Assembly: GCA_964035795.1 (NCBI GenBank) | Contig: OZ038320.1 | Span: 23,144,589-23,208,588, forward strand | Source: Pterobdella sp. o SKG-2022 | Taxonomy: Eukaryota; Annelida; Clitellata; Hirudinida; Piscicolidae | Direction: 5' to 3' | Length of the DNA: 64,000 bases | Part shown: positions 12,801 through 25,071 of the stretch, in pieces | Position numbering within the stretch: position 1 is the first letter of the stretch | How the letters are laid out: each line of letters opens with the position of its first letter | The notes under the pieces: model-generated | The model's input: the letters and a program-made list of their open reading frames with translations, nothing else | Told to the model about the DNA's origin: nothing | Databases searched by the model: none | Position numbers and translations under genes: made by a program

Positions 12801-15800
12801 GCTTGAGCCACAAGGATCAGGTAATACTAAACATAAGGCATCAGTTCAACGAGGAAACCAAAGTTAGTATAATAGAAAACTAATCGGGGTATTAATTCAT
12901 TAAAATAATGTTTTTTTTTATAAATTTTTCAAAAGTTGAATGTTTTTTATTTATTTTGATTGAAAAAGATTCTTTTTGTTTCAACCTTTAGGTTCAAACC
13001 AAAATGCACCAGGATGAATTAGATAAACATTCACATGACCACAAAATAGAAGTATGCATTATTGTAGTTTTCGAGCTCACAATAAATATTCAACATAAAA
13101 GTACTATTTTTAAATTTCATCAATCTTCATAATGAAATATACTTTTTAATCACTCCAAATAAAAATGGTACGGAACAAACGCTTAGTATATTAATGTACA
13201 AAGCTTTTCGTTACAAATATAACATTTATAAGTCCTAGGATGATTATATAACTGAAATAAACCTACATTACATGAAAAGTCATCATCATAAATAGTCTCG
13301 TAGCTCACTGATATCAAGAATATTTTCGCAATAAAGATAGAGGATTTGCGGGAAAAGTTGAATGAACAAATAAAAAATTTGAAAGACGACAATTTTCAGC
13401 ATTCCAATAATATCAAGTAACTGTGTTTTTTCAGGCATTTCTTATACAACTATACTTTTGAAATATATAAGTCAAACTGAATCTTCAATTTTTGAATTAA
13501 ACTCTTCAATTTTTGTTTGTTTTATCGTTTTGTCTTTTATAATTACAATAATATCAGCAATATCAAGAATCACTCTATCAAATTTTTATTTGGTTAATTC
13601 AATGGTGAGTGTGACAGTTATATATAAATGAACCCAGCTGTGAACTTATAATGAAGTTTTGACCCCCTACATGTAATATTAATTGACTGTTAAAGCACTA
13701 AATCATAGAAAAAAAGAAATGGCTGTGCAAGATTTGACCATCGAAAGGGATAAATTAATTGAAGAAATTGGAAATGCTAAAAAGAAGATCGTTAAAGAAC
13801 GACAAACACTACAGAAAAATGTATTTTCTTTTTATACATGCTTACACATAATTTTCTAATAACAAATTATTTTCCAATATTATAAGTTTTATAGTATGAA
13901 GTTGATTTTGACTTCAAAGTTTCAAATGTGTTAAGACGAAATCATTTTTTTTCAATTTTGTTAATAACAATTTACAAGACTCAAAGATATGAACAACGAT
14001 TGAGAGAGTTGGAACAGAAAGAACAATCAACTAAAGAACATTATGAAAAGCAAGTGAAAGATTTAAAAAAGGATTTTATCGCCAAACTTCAGCAACAAGT
14101 AAATACAACAATTGAAATAAAAAATTTTAAAACCCATCGATTTGTTGGACACATTGTATTTTATCAAATTATATTGAGTACAATATAATAGAGCATTCTG
14201 TTTTTTGAGCACCTTTCAACGCAAAAAAATTTGAATTTCTCATAAAAATATTCAAGAATTTAAATTTTTCATAAAAATATTTGTTTTCCGCTTGATCAAA
14301 TCAGAAATTAACTTGATACATACTAAATTAATATTATTCTAAGCTAATACACAGTTTCATAAGATCGATGCAAAAATAAATTAAAGCATTTGAAAATCAA
14401 CAGATAGCTGAATGGAAGAAAAAAGAAGCAGAGATGGAGAAAAGAAGTAGAAAGTTATTAACAGAATTGAAACAAGCTAATGAAGAAGAGATGAAAAAAG
14501 AGAAAGAAGATAGCAAAAATAAGGCGGAGGAAATTGAAGAAGAAAAGAAAAATAGCTTGATTCTGATGGAAAAAGTAAAAAATTTAGTTTGAAATAATTC
14601 AAAAACGTTAAAATGAGAAAAAAAGTATTCTTATACTTAGGTTATTTTGATGGAGATGTCTTTATATTATTTGGGCCTCATTGTATCACTGTTGTTGTTG
14701 TTATTACTATTATTGTAATGATACTTATTTTTACACTTTTTCCATTATTAATTTCTAAATATCCTCATTATTATTCGTATTTTTGGGATTTTTATGATAT
14801 TTATATAAATAATGTTTGATATTATTTATTAATATATAACAAGTGGAAGAATTTTATATAGGCCAGTAAATAAAAAATTCTATTGTATCAATATAATATT
14901 AAAAATAATAGCGTCTTTACCTTTAGGTTTGTAACGAATTGACTTTTGTTTTAAAATATATGCTTTTTTTTCATTTTGAACTATTCTTATGAAATAACTT
15001 TATTTTAATTCTTCAAGGAAATAAGTTTTTTAAAGCAAGATCGAGAAACCTGTGTAGAAAAACTAAAAGAACAAAGTATATTGCATGATTCAGTCGTTAA
15101 AAAGCTGAACCAGCAATTCCAATTACAACTCCAACACATACAGTTGAGTCTGCAAAAACATGTAGGTGCTTTGATGTGGCTAAATAATATTTATCAAATT
15201 TTTATTAGGATATCATACGTTACCACTATTGTTTTCTATTCATATTCCTTCTTCTATACTTTCTGTCTTTTATCTTTGTACTTGTTTGTTCCTAATCTTT
15301 TCCATAATTTTTAATTTCATCAAGCATGAAGACCGCATCAGAGAGATGCGTGATGAACAAGAGAAGAATAATTTAAATTGCAATAAAGTAATTGAGGATT
15401 TGAAACTGCAACTTCAACAAGCATCACATGACCAACAATCGTAGGCACTTTTTTAATTTATACATAACTTCTATCAACCATTTTCGATGCATTATTTATC
15501 AATCAGTTCAAACATCAGTTATCGTATTATAAAACAATTATGCATCAATCACTTGAAAAATCCTCTACCAAACGTAGTTTGAAAGACTCATGCAGCAAAG
15601 AACTCAGTGAAATGGACAGTCAACATAAATGCCATGTGACCAGACTCGAAGCCTTGTGGCATATCAAACTAACAGTTAATTAAGATTCGTTTATTTATTT
15701 AACTTCATATTGAACTTGGTCGAAAAATATTTTCGATACGAGTTTTAGCTTCATGTGATTACTAATATTACTCAGTTATCAAAACTAAGATAGGGATCAA

Positions 15801-16922
15801 ACTAAAAACAACTTTATTAGAATAGCCTTTATTTAAAACATGCATTATGAAGAAGAATGAATATCATAATCAATAGAGATTGACTAAAGAGCTGGAGAGG
15901 TTGGAAAAAGAAGGCATAGAGAGGGAAGCATATGTGAAGCAACTTGAAGTTAAACATCAAGAAGATGTAAGTCGATTTGATGTAGAGTTGGTTTTTCTAC
16001 CATTATACATATCTAACCGTTTTTCCTTTTTTTGTTTCGCTTCAAGCAATACAATACTTTTTTGTAAATATTTGTTTATGCTTACACAATTAATATTTAG
16101 TTATATTTGATAGATTAGGTTCGAAAAAAACGTTTGAAACTTTACCTAAACGCTGTAGGAGATAGAGGGATGCAGGGAAGGTTTTGAGAAAGGCACTCAG
16201 TTTTAAAATTGATGGTTTGAAAAAGAATGTTAAGCTGAAAGTTGAGTGAAAAAACAAAATACTATCAGCAATTAGTGAAGTTGGCTAAAAAGAGAAAGAT
16301 GCGTTGGATAAGAAAAAATGGAGATTAGGAATATAGAAAATTGCAGGAAATGTTTTGTAAATGGAGTAAATCTGGCCACCCTCAGTATAGTGGGGATTAA
16401 ACCGGATTTAAAATCTTGGTATCTATCTATCTAACAAGGAATACGTTTTTTAATTAAAAATGCAATTCTTATAATAGGCTTAGCAGAAAGGCATTTTTTC
16501 TTTAAAACGCCTTTCGCAAGACATTATAATTAAGCAAAGTTTCGCTATGTTGTCAGTTGAACAGCATGAGGAAGAACCACGAATCAAGACTCACCTCTCT
16601 CCTACCTAAAGCTATTGTTGAAGTTAGTGTGTTTTTAATATGTTACTACCACAGCCTTTAAAAAATTCTCAAGTGTACTCTAGATTATAAGTAAATAGTA
16701 AATAGGAAAACAGGTTTTCCAAAAATTTCACGATCATCATCTTACTAAAACAATTTTTTATTGATTCGGTAAAAAAAATTACATTTGTTTTATTCTATAA
16801 GTTATTTTTAGTTTTTCCCAAAAATAAAAATTCAGGACTTAGAAGAAACCATCAAAGCTTTAAGAGAACAGATTGACCTATTACATTTTAAAAGTAATTC
16901 AAAAAGTATTAAAACCCCTTAA
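8576..16922 (+). CDS. Centrosomal coiled-coil protein, CEP112-like
   Basis: About 20 small exons encode roughly 645 residues of nearly continuous coiled coil: 8576-8581, 8851-8886, 8944-9000, 9162-9236, 9466-9495, 9637-9780, 11952-12106, 12468-12597, 12770-12862, 12992-13051, 13337-13416, 13709-13820, 13979-14098, 14404-14574, 15018-15161, 15325-15440, about 15507-15674, 15877-15966, 16557-16622 and 16836-16922. Phases agree except at 15440/15507, where the frame does not join and an undetected small exon or different splice site is likely. The end reads NHESRLTSLLPKAIVE then DLEETIKALREQIDLL, which resembles the remembered CEP112 C-terminus (HELK..GLMP....ELEDTI.SLK.QV). CEP112 is a centrosome/cilium coiled-coil protein of about 950 residues. 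The N-terminal domain of that family is not seen, so the 5' end may be incomplete. Other long coiled-coil families are possible. The ATG at 8576 opens a six-base exon. Confidence 0.62.
9854..9896. repeat. (TA)n microsatellite
   Basis: An uninterrupted TA run of about 43 bp in an intron of the coiled-coil gene, directly abutting the tRNA-like head of a SINE, whose first bases are lost in the run. Confidence 0.95.
9895..10052 (+). mobile_element. tRNA-derived SINE, copy 1
   Basis: The tRNA-like head (B-box-like GGTTCGATGCCGCG, then GGGCCGTCAATTAGCACCTG) is followed by the family body CCACAGTGTG, CGCTACATTAAA, TAGCAAG and GCTTTATAAATA. The head start is eroded by the TA microsatellite. The body matches the copies at 24098, 25565 and 36121. 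It sits directly upstream of the LINE at 10053. Confidence 0.8.
10053..11845 (+). mobile_element. Non-LTR retrotransposon (RTE/CR1-like), internally deleted
   Basis: A GC-richer 5' leader (10053-10540) precedes an open frame with an APE-type endonuclease start (LNVGTLKGKG, FCCVQETRW, GGVGILLSEKWW, CIYAPQ). The frame jumps near 10988, after NKDEF, into the C-terminal part of the polyprotein: a CxxC zinc-finger-like module (CGVCFNGVGCNSIFCEG...WVHKKCC), then the FCYLGEM and RCHRLRWFGHVMR blocks found after reverse transcriptase in such elements. The rest of the endonuclease and all of the reverse transcriptase are missing. Positions 10543-11817 are one frame broken by a single TGA at 11170. The 3' end is a short (ATG)n tail. 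The element lies in sense orientation in an intron of the coiled-coil gene, between exons 9780 and 11952. Confidence 0.85.
16110..16440 (+). mobile_element. Possible LINE 3' end remnant
   Basis: The intron between 15966 and 16557 holds a stretch whose broken translation resembles the lysine-rich C-terminal tail of a LINE. It ends in a short (TATC)n run at about 16420-16433, a typical retroposon tail. No domain motif is visible, so this is tentative. Confidence 0.3.
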
Positions 16923-17198
16923 AATATATTTTTTGCATGAACATTGATATTTTTATTCAACATGATCATGGCTTATTTTACTATTGTTTTTTATGAATTT
17001 TAAGGAAGATTATACTTTCTCTTTCAATAATAAGATATGATTTTCTGGTATTATAGAAGATGTCCGTTAATTTATGACGAAAATTGTAAAAAAATGTTTT
17101 TTTGCAATGAAATTTTGAAATTTTTATTTCAAAGATGATCATTCAATTTACAATACAAATTCCGATATTTTTACAAACGAATAAAAAAGATGAACGAG

Positions 17199-20100
17199 TT
17201 AAGAATCTGGAATGGTATCAGTAGTTGCAGGGGTTTCTGGGCCAGTAAGTTGATCACTTTCAGTAGTTTCTCTAACGTCATCATCAACCTCTTTTTCATT
17301 TTCTTCAGTATTTTCATCTTTTTCCTCTTCATTATCATCTTGCACTGAGTTATCATTATCTTTTGTTGGATAAGTATCCCCCTCTAATGTAGTACTATCG
17401 CTTATTTCTGAAGCATTTTCTGTGACTTTATTGACGACAGATGACTCATTTGAAGTTTCACCATTTGAAACTTCATCATCAACTTTCAAGGATACCTCTT
17501 TAATTTTAGCTTCCTCCTCATTGGTACCTTGTACAGTTTCAAGCTTATTGACCTCGTTATTTTTCTGATCATCATCATCTTTTTCTTTTGTTTTTATAAC
17601 ATCAGTTTTAATGTCTTTGCTTAGAGCAATCACGGTAGTATTGGTTGGAGTAGTTGATAGGTCATTATGGGTGGAAGTAAGGGTGAACTGGACTGGCTTG
17701 GTGGGCATGAACTCGTCCAAAGGCTCACAAATCTCCTTTACTTTCAACCTCAATCCTGCCTTCTGGAATTTAACGGTTTTTTATTTTATTTAAGGCAATA
17801 ATTTTAGATTTCATTATTTGAAATTTCTTTTCTATAATTTTATAGATATTCTACAAAACAGAAAGCTTATTATAATTGTATTATATAAAAGAACTAAAGT
17901 TTTGGCGGAAAAACATCCTTATTTGAAATTTTTCATAAGTTTAAATCTAAATTTCTAAAAGATTCTAGAAAATACACACAATGTTTTTTAAATAAGTTAG
18001 AAGAAACATAAATAAAAAACCAACGGCTAATTCTTGTTCTTCGACAAAGACATTGCCGATGATTGCATGCAGACTGGCTTCCTCGAAGAAGGCACACACA
18101 CACTCGTGTACGTGAACCACCAACTTTTGCATACTCTCACACATCTCAGCAAAATCCTCCTCCTCCTTCTCACACATCGACCCTTCGTCTAATCTATTTT
18201 ATGTGATTATCGTGTGTTTGTTAGTTGTATGCCGTGTAGACTTAGATTTTTTATCAGGATATATAATATTTTTGAACTTTGAAACTAAATTTTGGTTTAA
18301 TATGCTTTTATAATTTTTTAAAACTGAGATATTATTTCAACTACATTAGTTTTTAATACTTCTCAATTTCATAAACAGAAATCTATAAATTACATCTTTT
18401 AAAGAAGCGAACACCAACCGATAAAACTTGATAAGAACACGTACAGCTTCCTTGAGAGATATCATAAGTGACTGCACCACCTCGGAAAGAATAGATAACA
18501 AAAGACAGCTTCTAATTGTATTGAGAGCTTCTAGCAACTGATTGAGGTATAAGGCGAGAGGTGGGTGGTTGAGAATGCAGCTGGGAGGTTGCAGGTTACC
18601 GTCCTGTTTTGTTTGCATAGTTATGAGATGATTTCGTTAACCGATTTTAAACTTTTTAAATAATCCTCATAATCATTTTTTCTAGCTCATCATTTTTAGA
18701 ACAGGGTGAGACTTTATTGAAAAATCATCTTCCAAGTTGAATAGTTTTAAATGTGTTATGAATGTACATTTGAACTCCACATTTCACATTGAAACCATGT
18801 TAAATAGACATCATAAGAAAAATACCTTGAGTTGATCTAAGGAAGAATGTAGGTTGGTTTGCCTGCCAACCAATGTATAATCTTTCAGTGTTTTCTCTAA
18901 CCTTAGTGTATGTAGATGATTTTTTATGAGTTTTCGTGTTTTTGATAGCTTTTTTAAAACGTGTAACGTTTATTGATTTAAAAGTTTGAAACAAGAACCA
19001 GAAAAAAACTGTTGAGTTTAACCAAGTAAAATATAAAGTAGAAACAAGGAATGGTTTGTATGTTATTGCTAAATTACATTATTGAGTAAAAAATTAGAAT
19101 AAAATATTATTCAAAAGTTGAACACATGAAATGTTTTAAAAAATGTATAAAGTATGACTAAAACAATAAAAATATCTAATTAAGAAATTATATAGTAAGG
19201 TAAATAGCGAACCGTTCATTGGCACTGTTGAGTGCTAGTTTGAAGGGAGGGACGAGAGCCTGTATAAAGAATGGTTCCATCAGAGACCTCAAGTCCAGAC
19301 CTATCCTGGTGTTAGGAGTTAAAATCATAATGATGTTGGTAATCAACAATATCCCAGTGTTAGTAGTGAAAAACTGTCATTATGGTGCTTAAGATATTTA
19401 GTCATCATCAGGCTACAGAAAGCAAATAAAATATTGAAAAAATAATATTGTTAATTTTTTTATAATTGTTTTTGATTACGTTGTTATTGTACTTTTTTTT
19501 CTTCTGATAACACAGCTAAAAAATAAAATCTTTCAATATGCTAGAACCACAAACCTGCCAAACGACAGACCAAAGTACATGGCTTGAGCTAGCACGCTAT
19601 CGAGCCTCTCAGTCACTCCTGCCTTCAAATCCTTCTCTAACGTCTTTAAGAATTCCCCTACCTAGTGAATTTGATTTTTTTGTTGAATGTACAATACGAA
19701 ATTAAAACGACAGGGTTGTTAGTTAAAATATTTTTGAATGAAAGCTGTTGTAGTGCAGATTGAATTTAAAAACTATTGTTATTTTTAAAATAAACCAAAA
19801 TTTAAAAAAATAATTTTCTACAAATATTAAAAAAAAATGTAATTAGATAACCTTCAAAAGAATCCAGCTGTGAAAAAAGGACGATGTATCTACAGTGCCC
19901 CCTATATGAGAATAATGTCAACCATAATTATTGTTTCAGAGTACATTTCCTTTATTTAAAAGTAATACTTTATTGAAATGAACTTTACTCATAAAAACAA
20001 AATTTTTTATTTTATTAATAATCTTAACCATTTTATATTAAAATCTATTTGATTTAAACTATTACTTTATCATTCATTTCATTCATTCAGTATTACAACA

Positions 20101-23100
20101 CACAAGTGGGAAACACATTCGGGGTAACTTGCTTTATAAAAACTTTAAAACCGAATCCAGAAACAAAATGATAATACATGTATAAAAAACAACACATAAA
20201 ACCATTGAAACCAAAAGAGCATACTGGAAGGGTATGAGTGATCGTCGGAAAAGATTGCTTTGTACTGAGTGCTAATGTCAAACAAGTGGACCCTCGTAAC
20301 TTCTATGCTCTTGCTTATGTGCTGGTAAGCTGTGTGAGGTTGTGTTTTATTTATTTGTGTGTTTTTTTTTTGTATGTATGTTATTATGTTTGTATCTATT
20401 GATAAATATTACAAACGGTCGTCATTGGGAAGGCTTTGTAGAACACTCTGGAACCAAGCATCTCGAGCCTTTAATACATAACAATTAAAAAATATTACAA
20501 ATGAAGATATTGAAGAATAATGAATAATATATCCAATTGTTTTTTAGAATAATGACCTGCAAAAAGATGATCTTCAACTGGCTTTCAGACAACACATTCA
20601 TCCTCCTTAGAATTCCTACCACCTTCAATTATATTTCAATAAGCTCAAATCAATGAAAGATAAAAATGATCAATCTATTAACAAGTTTTTAAACACTAAA
20701 TGTTTTATTGAAAAGTACAAAGCTTCATCAATTTATCAAGTTAATTTTTATTCTATTTATACTATTGAAGTATGTAAGGCAATGAGTTGTGTGTAACCTT
20801 GAGACAGTCAGGCAGCTGGATGGATGATTTCAGCTGGTTCAGCAACTGCTGCATCATCTGCTGCTTGCTCTGCTTCACTGCTTCAACTATGTTCTATATG
20901 GGTATCCAATTAATCTTATACATTTATAACAATTTTTCATTTTTTAACTTTAATTTGCCGGCCCGCATAGCTCAGCTGGTAGAGCCTTAGAAAAGTTATC
21001 TAAAGTAACCGGGTTCAATCCCGCGCGGGCCGTCAATTATATACACAAGGAGTAGCGCCCTGTTGAGCTAACGAAACCCCAATATGAGGCGACTAAAAGT
21101 CGATCTAAAAATAAATTTAAAAAAACTTTGATTCAATAACTAATTTCTGAAGCTGATATATTTTTGAAAAATATTCAAGTCTTTCTAAAAAGAAAAAACA
21201 ATGAAAATAGCCATAACAAGCTAAAAACTGAAATGTAATTTTAACTAATTTCATTTCATTTGTGAATTATTGTTGTTGTCATTGATAGGAAAAACCAAAA
21301 AATTGATTGACTGTTGTTGCTATCGACGGAGCCACAAGCCCACCTGGATCAGAGGAATGTGCATGAGTTTCCTCTCGAGTCGAGCCACATACTCCAACAA
21401 CTCCAAACTTTCTTCATAGTACTCATTACGCACACATGTGTCCATCAACTGTGACACTTCCAACACTTCCAAGATTTGAGCATACTTTACTAGTGTTTGG
21501 TTGTTCAGCTTGCGGCTGTGTATGGATGGTTTTGAATAATGATAATGATTATGGTCATGAAACATTAAATGGTAAAATAAATCTGAAGATAATTTAAAAA
21601 TTGATTAAATCAAAGAAAGCTATGTGAATTCCGGAAACTTTTTATAATGATCTGATAATAGTAAAAAAGATTATTTTTATTGAATACTGATAAAAAAAGG
21701 CAACTGTAGAGAAAGTAAAATTTTCATTTATATGAAATTCGTATTTCCTAATTATTTTTGAGCATCTTATTTGCATAAAAAATATAGCAAAATCATAGCA
21801 TCAAAATGATTTGCAACAAAAAACATCAAATGAGAGAAAATTTTAATACATTTGTTGAGAACCAAAAGCTATATTTTTCGATAAGTTTAGCATTATCATA
21901 AAACGTTAGAGAAAAAACTAACACGTAACTATGGTTATATAGGAGTTACTAGATTACCATAGTAACGATTTAATTTTTTTCGCTAACTTTTTATGATAAA
22001 GCTAAACTTATCAAAAACTATAGATTTCGATTTTCAATAAATATATTAAGTTTTTTAATTTGATGTTTTTTTTGCAAAATATTATAGAAAAATACAAACG
22101 ATGCTTAAAATCAAAAGTGTTGTTATACCTGATACTTTTTGTTAAACGCGCGTTATGAAAATATTAATAATAATAATAATCATAAGACACCTAGAATTGA
22201 TATCTTTGGCTTGAGTAAAAAAGTGCTGAGAGGTCTTGCTTACCTCAGGTAAAGTCTGTAGCACTGACTCTATGCTTTTCTCAATCACTTGAAACTAAAA
22301 TATATTTCAACAAAATTAATTATTTAAGTTTAAATATTCATTTATAAGAGATTATATGATTTATATTAGATTATACTGCTGTACTTGTCCCAATTGATGT
22401 GATTGAAACCAGCTGGCTAATAATTTTCTTCCATTCAACTCTATTAAGAGTGCACATTTTTGAAATCATAAACTTCTATATGTTTTTAACACAACTAAAC
22501 CAGTACCTTGCTGGTCTAACAGTATTAACATATAGAAAGTTCAAGCATGTCTTTGGTATACATAGACAAGTATTTCACTATGCCAACAAAAACAATTGCT
22601 CTGCAAGAATGTCACTATGCCATTTCTTTTGAAGAATTTTGTTTGCCAAAGATCATCCAAAATCTTATGTTTATTGTTTTTGCCTATGACTAATGAGACT
22701 AAATCTCATACATTTTTCAAAACCACTTGCACAAGGGATGATGGATATGTCAGAATATAGAAACTTGCTTTCTTATCAAGCAATCCAAAATGTTCAGCAT
22801 TCATAATTATTTCAAATCGAAACTTTTGAGCTTCAAAGCTCAATGTTGTTTGGTATTCAATATTTTTTAATGTCATCTTCTTTCAATATAAGTAATGAAT
22901 TTAGTTGATGGTTAGGCAGCCTCAGTTTTACAGAAAGCTTTAGTCAATCATTCTTTTTTTTTCACTTTGAAATTATTTAAAAATACCAATTTTTGAAAAT
23001 CAGATGCCTTCTTATTTTAATAAATTTACTAAGATTAACATAATTAAAAATCAACTTTTAAAAATTTATTTTTAAAAAAATTAATTTTCAATTACATCTT

Positions 23101-23476
23101 GGAATATGTCTTTACAATAATTGGCTGTGTGTATGAAAGTTTTGTAGTTGTCAAAAGCCATACTTCTGGTTTCATTCATTACTTGTTGTCTTTTCTCCTC
23201 TAACCTTCTTGGTTCAGCATCTTTAAAAAATATTTTCACTTCAGCTAACTTTTTTAACTAATCTTCAAAAAATAATATCCCTTACTTAATTTTTCAATCC
23301 CATAAGAGCTCAGTTCTGATAAGTAAATCAAGAACTCTTGATTTCCTTTAAAATTTTCTGAAAAAATATGAAAATAAAGTTTTATATAAAACAAACTAAA
23401 CCAATGCAAAACCTTTAAAAGAATCTTCAAAAACATTGCGAAAAACTAATTCTTCCTCCACGTCAACATTCTCCAT
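17199..23476 (-). CDS. COG8: Conserved oligomeric Golgi complex subunit 8 (COG8)
   Basis: COG8 is a subunit of the COG tether for retrograde vesicles at the Golgi. Exons on the minus strand: 23476-23413, 23357-23286, 23220-23096, 22294-22191, 21515-21344, 20893-20798, 20622-20557, 20468-20417, 20329-20225, 19901-19852, 19661-19555, 19305-19213, 18896-18826, 18603-18394, 18168-18025 and 17762-17199, about 697 residues (human 612). Diagnostic blocks follow the human order: [91 protein letters not shown] and [11 protein letters not shown]. The start is [12 protein letters not shown] in good context (AACCATGG). The last exon adds an acidic, Asp/Glu/Ser/Thr-rich disordered tail of roughly 150 residues. 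The junction 18826/18603 is out of phase by one base as drawn, so a small exon may be missing; the 18168 acceptor is weak. It converges with the coiled-coil gene, 276 bp between stops. Confidence 0.95.
20960..21112 (+). mobile_element. tRNA-derived SINE, variant copy
   Basis: Positions 20960-21031 fold partly like a tRNA: GGCCCGC pairs with GCGGGCC, GCTC with GAGC, and TTAGA with TCTAA. The anticodon loop lacks U33 and the T stem is mismatched, so it is a SINE head rather than a working tRNA. The downstream body (AGGCGACTAAAAGTCG) differs from the other SINE copies. It lies in a COG8 intron, antisense to the gene. Confidence 0.7.
21757..22114. repeat. Foldback palindromic element (MITE-like) in COG8 intron
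   Basis: Arms of about 150 bp around a centre near 21937 are imperfect inverted copies. Left TTAGCATTATCATAAAACG pairs with right CTTTTTATGATAAAGCTAA, left ACATCAAAT with right ATTTGATGT, and left AGCATC with right GATGCT. The inner motif (TTATCATAAAACGTTAG, AAAAGCTA) recurs in elements at 47212, 47727 and 53084. No coding capacity. Confidence 0.75.
22362..22650 (-). mobile_element. Degenerate 3' end of the LINE-A family
   Basis: The sequence TTAGATTATACTGCTGTA, then GGCTAATAATTTTCTTCCAT, and later CTTGCTGGTCTA, parallels the 3' end of the LINE at 38104 over about 290 bp with many substitutions. The orientation is the same (element on the minus strand). It lies in the COG8 intron between exons 22191 and 23096. 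Confidence 0.75.
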
Positions 23477-24315
23477 GGTTAAACTGAGATTAAAGTAATT
23501 TGTAATCTTTAAAAGTGAATTTTATTAAAACAATATGTCAAATTTTTTCGTTATTTTTGGTTATTAATATAAAAATTTTATGAAATTTTATGTTTTTTTA
23601 TTCCACCAAAGCTTTTGTTATTGTTGCTCGAAAATTTCTGTTACCAGTGTTTTCGAAAGCTGGTGGTCATAACTTACCGTTCATTTCACGACGGAAAGCC
23701 ACGATGCAGTTTGATAGTTACATTTTTAATCTTATAAAAAAAACAATATTAACTCCAAGCGCCAGCTTTGTTTTTACTTTCTTTTGGCTCTCAAAAAAGT
23801 TAATGCTTCTATCAACAATAGCACCATTGATTCATTTATATTTGCACGAAAATATTCTGAATTTTTAATGATGAAACTTCCATGACTAGAAAAAATCTTG
23901 AAAGTTATTTTTTTTTTGAATTTTTTTAAATCGATGATGCTTCCTTATGTTTTAGTGATTCATAGATAATTCGGTTTCCTTAAGAAAAGTTTTTTTGTTT
24001 TCCAAAAAACAAAAATTGAAAACATGAAAGTTTTTCAAAAGATATAAACTTTATTATATTTTTTACTTTTGTCTATTTCTTCCGAGTTTTTCCGTGTTGG
24101 GCTAACAATTAGCACCTGCGCAGTGTGTTTACGTTAAATTAATTTGTAGCAAGCGCTTTGAACATATTTTATTTCTAAAATTCTCATTTTCAGTTTCATT
24201 TGAATCTCCATATAATCTACTGAAAAAACAATCCAAGTAGCCTCAGATTAATAATCTTCTTTAGCCAAAGTAAATACTGCAAATTATTTAAAAACTAAAA
24301 GTAATTTTATTCAAA
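23477..24315. other. Intergenic upstream of COG8
   Basis: Holds the COG8 promoter side. Beyond a SINE fragment at 24098-24170, I see only AT-rich sequence with no supportable gene. An open frame at 23590-23868 has no recognisable features. Confidence 0.5.
24098..24170 (+). mobile_element. SINE body fragment
   Basis: Reads AACAATTAGCACCTGCGCAG, then TGTGTTTACG and TGTAGCAAGCGCTTTGA, matching the body of the full SINE copies. The tRNA-like head is missing. Confidence 0.7.
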
Positions 24316-25020
24316 ATCTATTCTGTTTTTTACGCAAGGTATGTCGATGACACATATGTCAGAAGAAAGAAGAATAGTGAAGACGTACTGTACAACGCCC
24401 TCAACTCCTTTCACAATAACATTAGACTCACAATCGAGAAGAACCATACGAAGTTTCTGGGCACTCATATCCTCAAGAATATCAATTGTACACTCGCTTT
24501 CAAAGTTGTTCGGAAAGATACCAAATTCCCCACGCATTTGTCATCGGCGATCCCAAAGCTATACAAGAGAAACATGATTAAAGGAGATTTGTTCAGGGCT
24601 ATTAGAATCGGATCGGATTTCAAACACGAATTGGAATTAATAAAGGAAAAATACATACGGGCATGTTTTTCAGTCAAATTTATCCTTTCAATAATAAGAC
24701 AGTTTGAAACTAAGAAAGAAGATTGCCTTTTCCCAGAGTGTCTCCTGAATAGCAAGAAGAGAATCCACTTCAAGATTTTATTTTTTCCGTAAAACGAATC
24801 CTGTATTTTCAAATACATTGAGAAATTAAATATTTTCACTAGCAAGGAGATTGGGTTCTCATTTTCCTGGGTGACGCATAAGATTAGAGCACTTTTCCTT
24901 CTCCAGTATAGGAATACCCATGTCCACAATGTCATTTATAAAGGGGAGTGTAGTTGCAAGAAGACGTATGTAGGCTTCCAATCAGAAAATTATCATTTGG
25001 GCTTTGTTTAATTGAATGTT
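24316..25020 (+). mobile_element. Penelope-like element, C-terminal half (RT to GIY-YIG)
   Basis: One frame from about 24316 to 24792 starts at the reverse-transcriptase catalytic motif (YARYVDDTYVRRKKN). It continues through the Penelope-typical LTIEKNHTKFLGTHIL, FPTHLSSAIPKLYKRNMI and GDLFRAIRIGSDFKHE blocks. A second frame then gives VIYKGECSCKKTYVG at about 24928-24972, the start of the GIY-YIG endonuclease domain of these elements. The element is truncated at its 5' end and carries frame breaks. Penelope-like elements pair this type of reverse transcriptase with a GIY-YIG nuclease. The motif order agrees with Neptune-type members from memory. Confidence 0.85.
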
Positions 25021-25071
25021 TTTATTAGAAATTGAGAAGCTTCAATGAAATAATACTTTAATTTTATATAA

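Noticed and set aside
16110..16260. An extra exon of the coiled-coil gene in 16110-16260
   Set aside because: Lysine-rich frames are present but broken by stops, and the phases of 15966 and 16557 already join directly.
17171..17356. Lys/Met-rich ORF at 17171-17356
   Set aside because: It is another frame of the acidic COG8 tail; base composition alone gives the Lys/Met bias.
20960..21031. A tRNA gene (cloverleaf-like fold)
   Set aside because: The acceptor and D stems pair, but the anticodon loop lacks U33, the T stem is mismatched, and the sequence continues into a SINE-like body. It is a SINE head.
24465..24935. Minus-strand ORF of 156 codons at 24465-24935
   Set aside because: It is the antisense shadow of the Penelope-like RT frame, whose motifs are clear on the plus strand.
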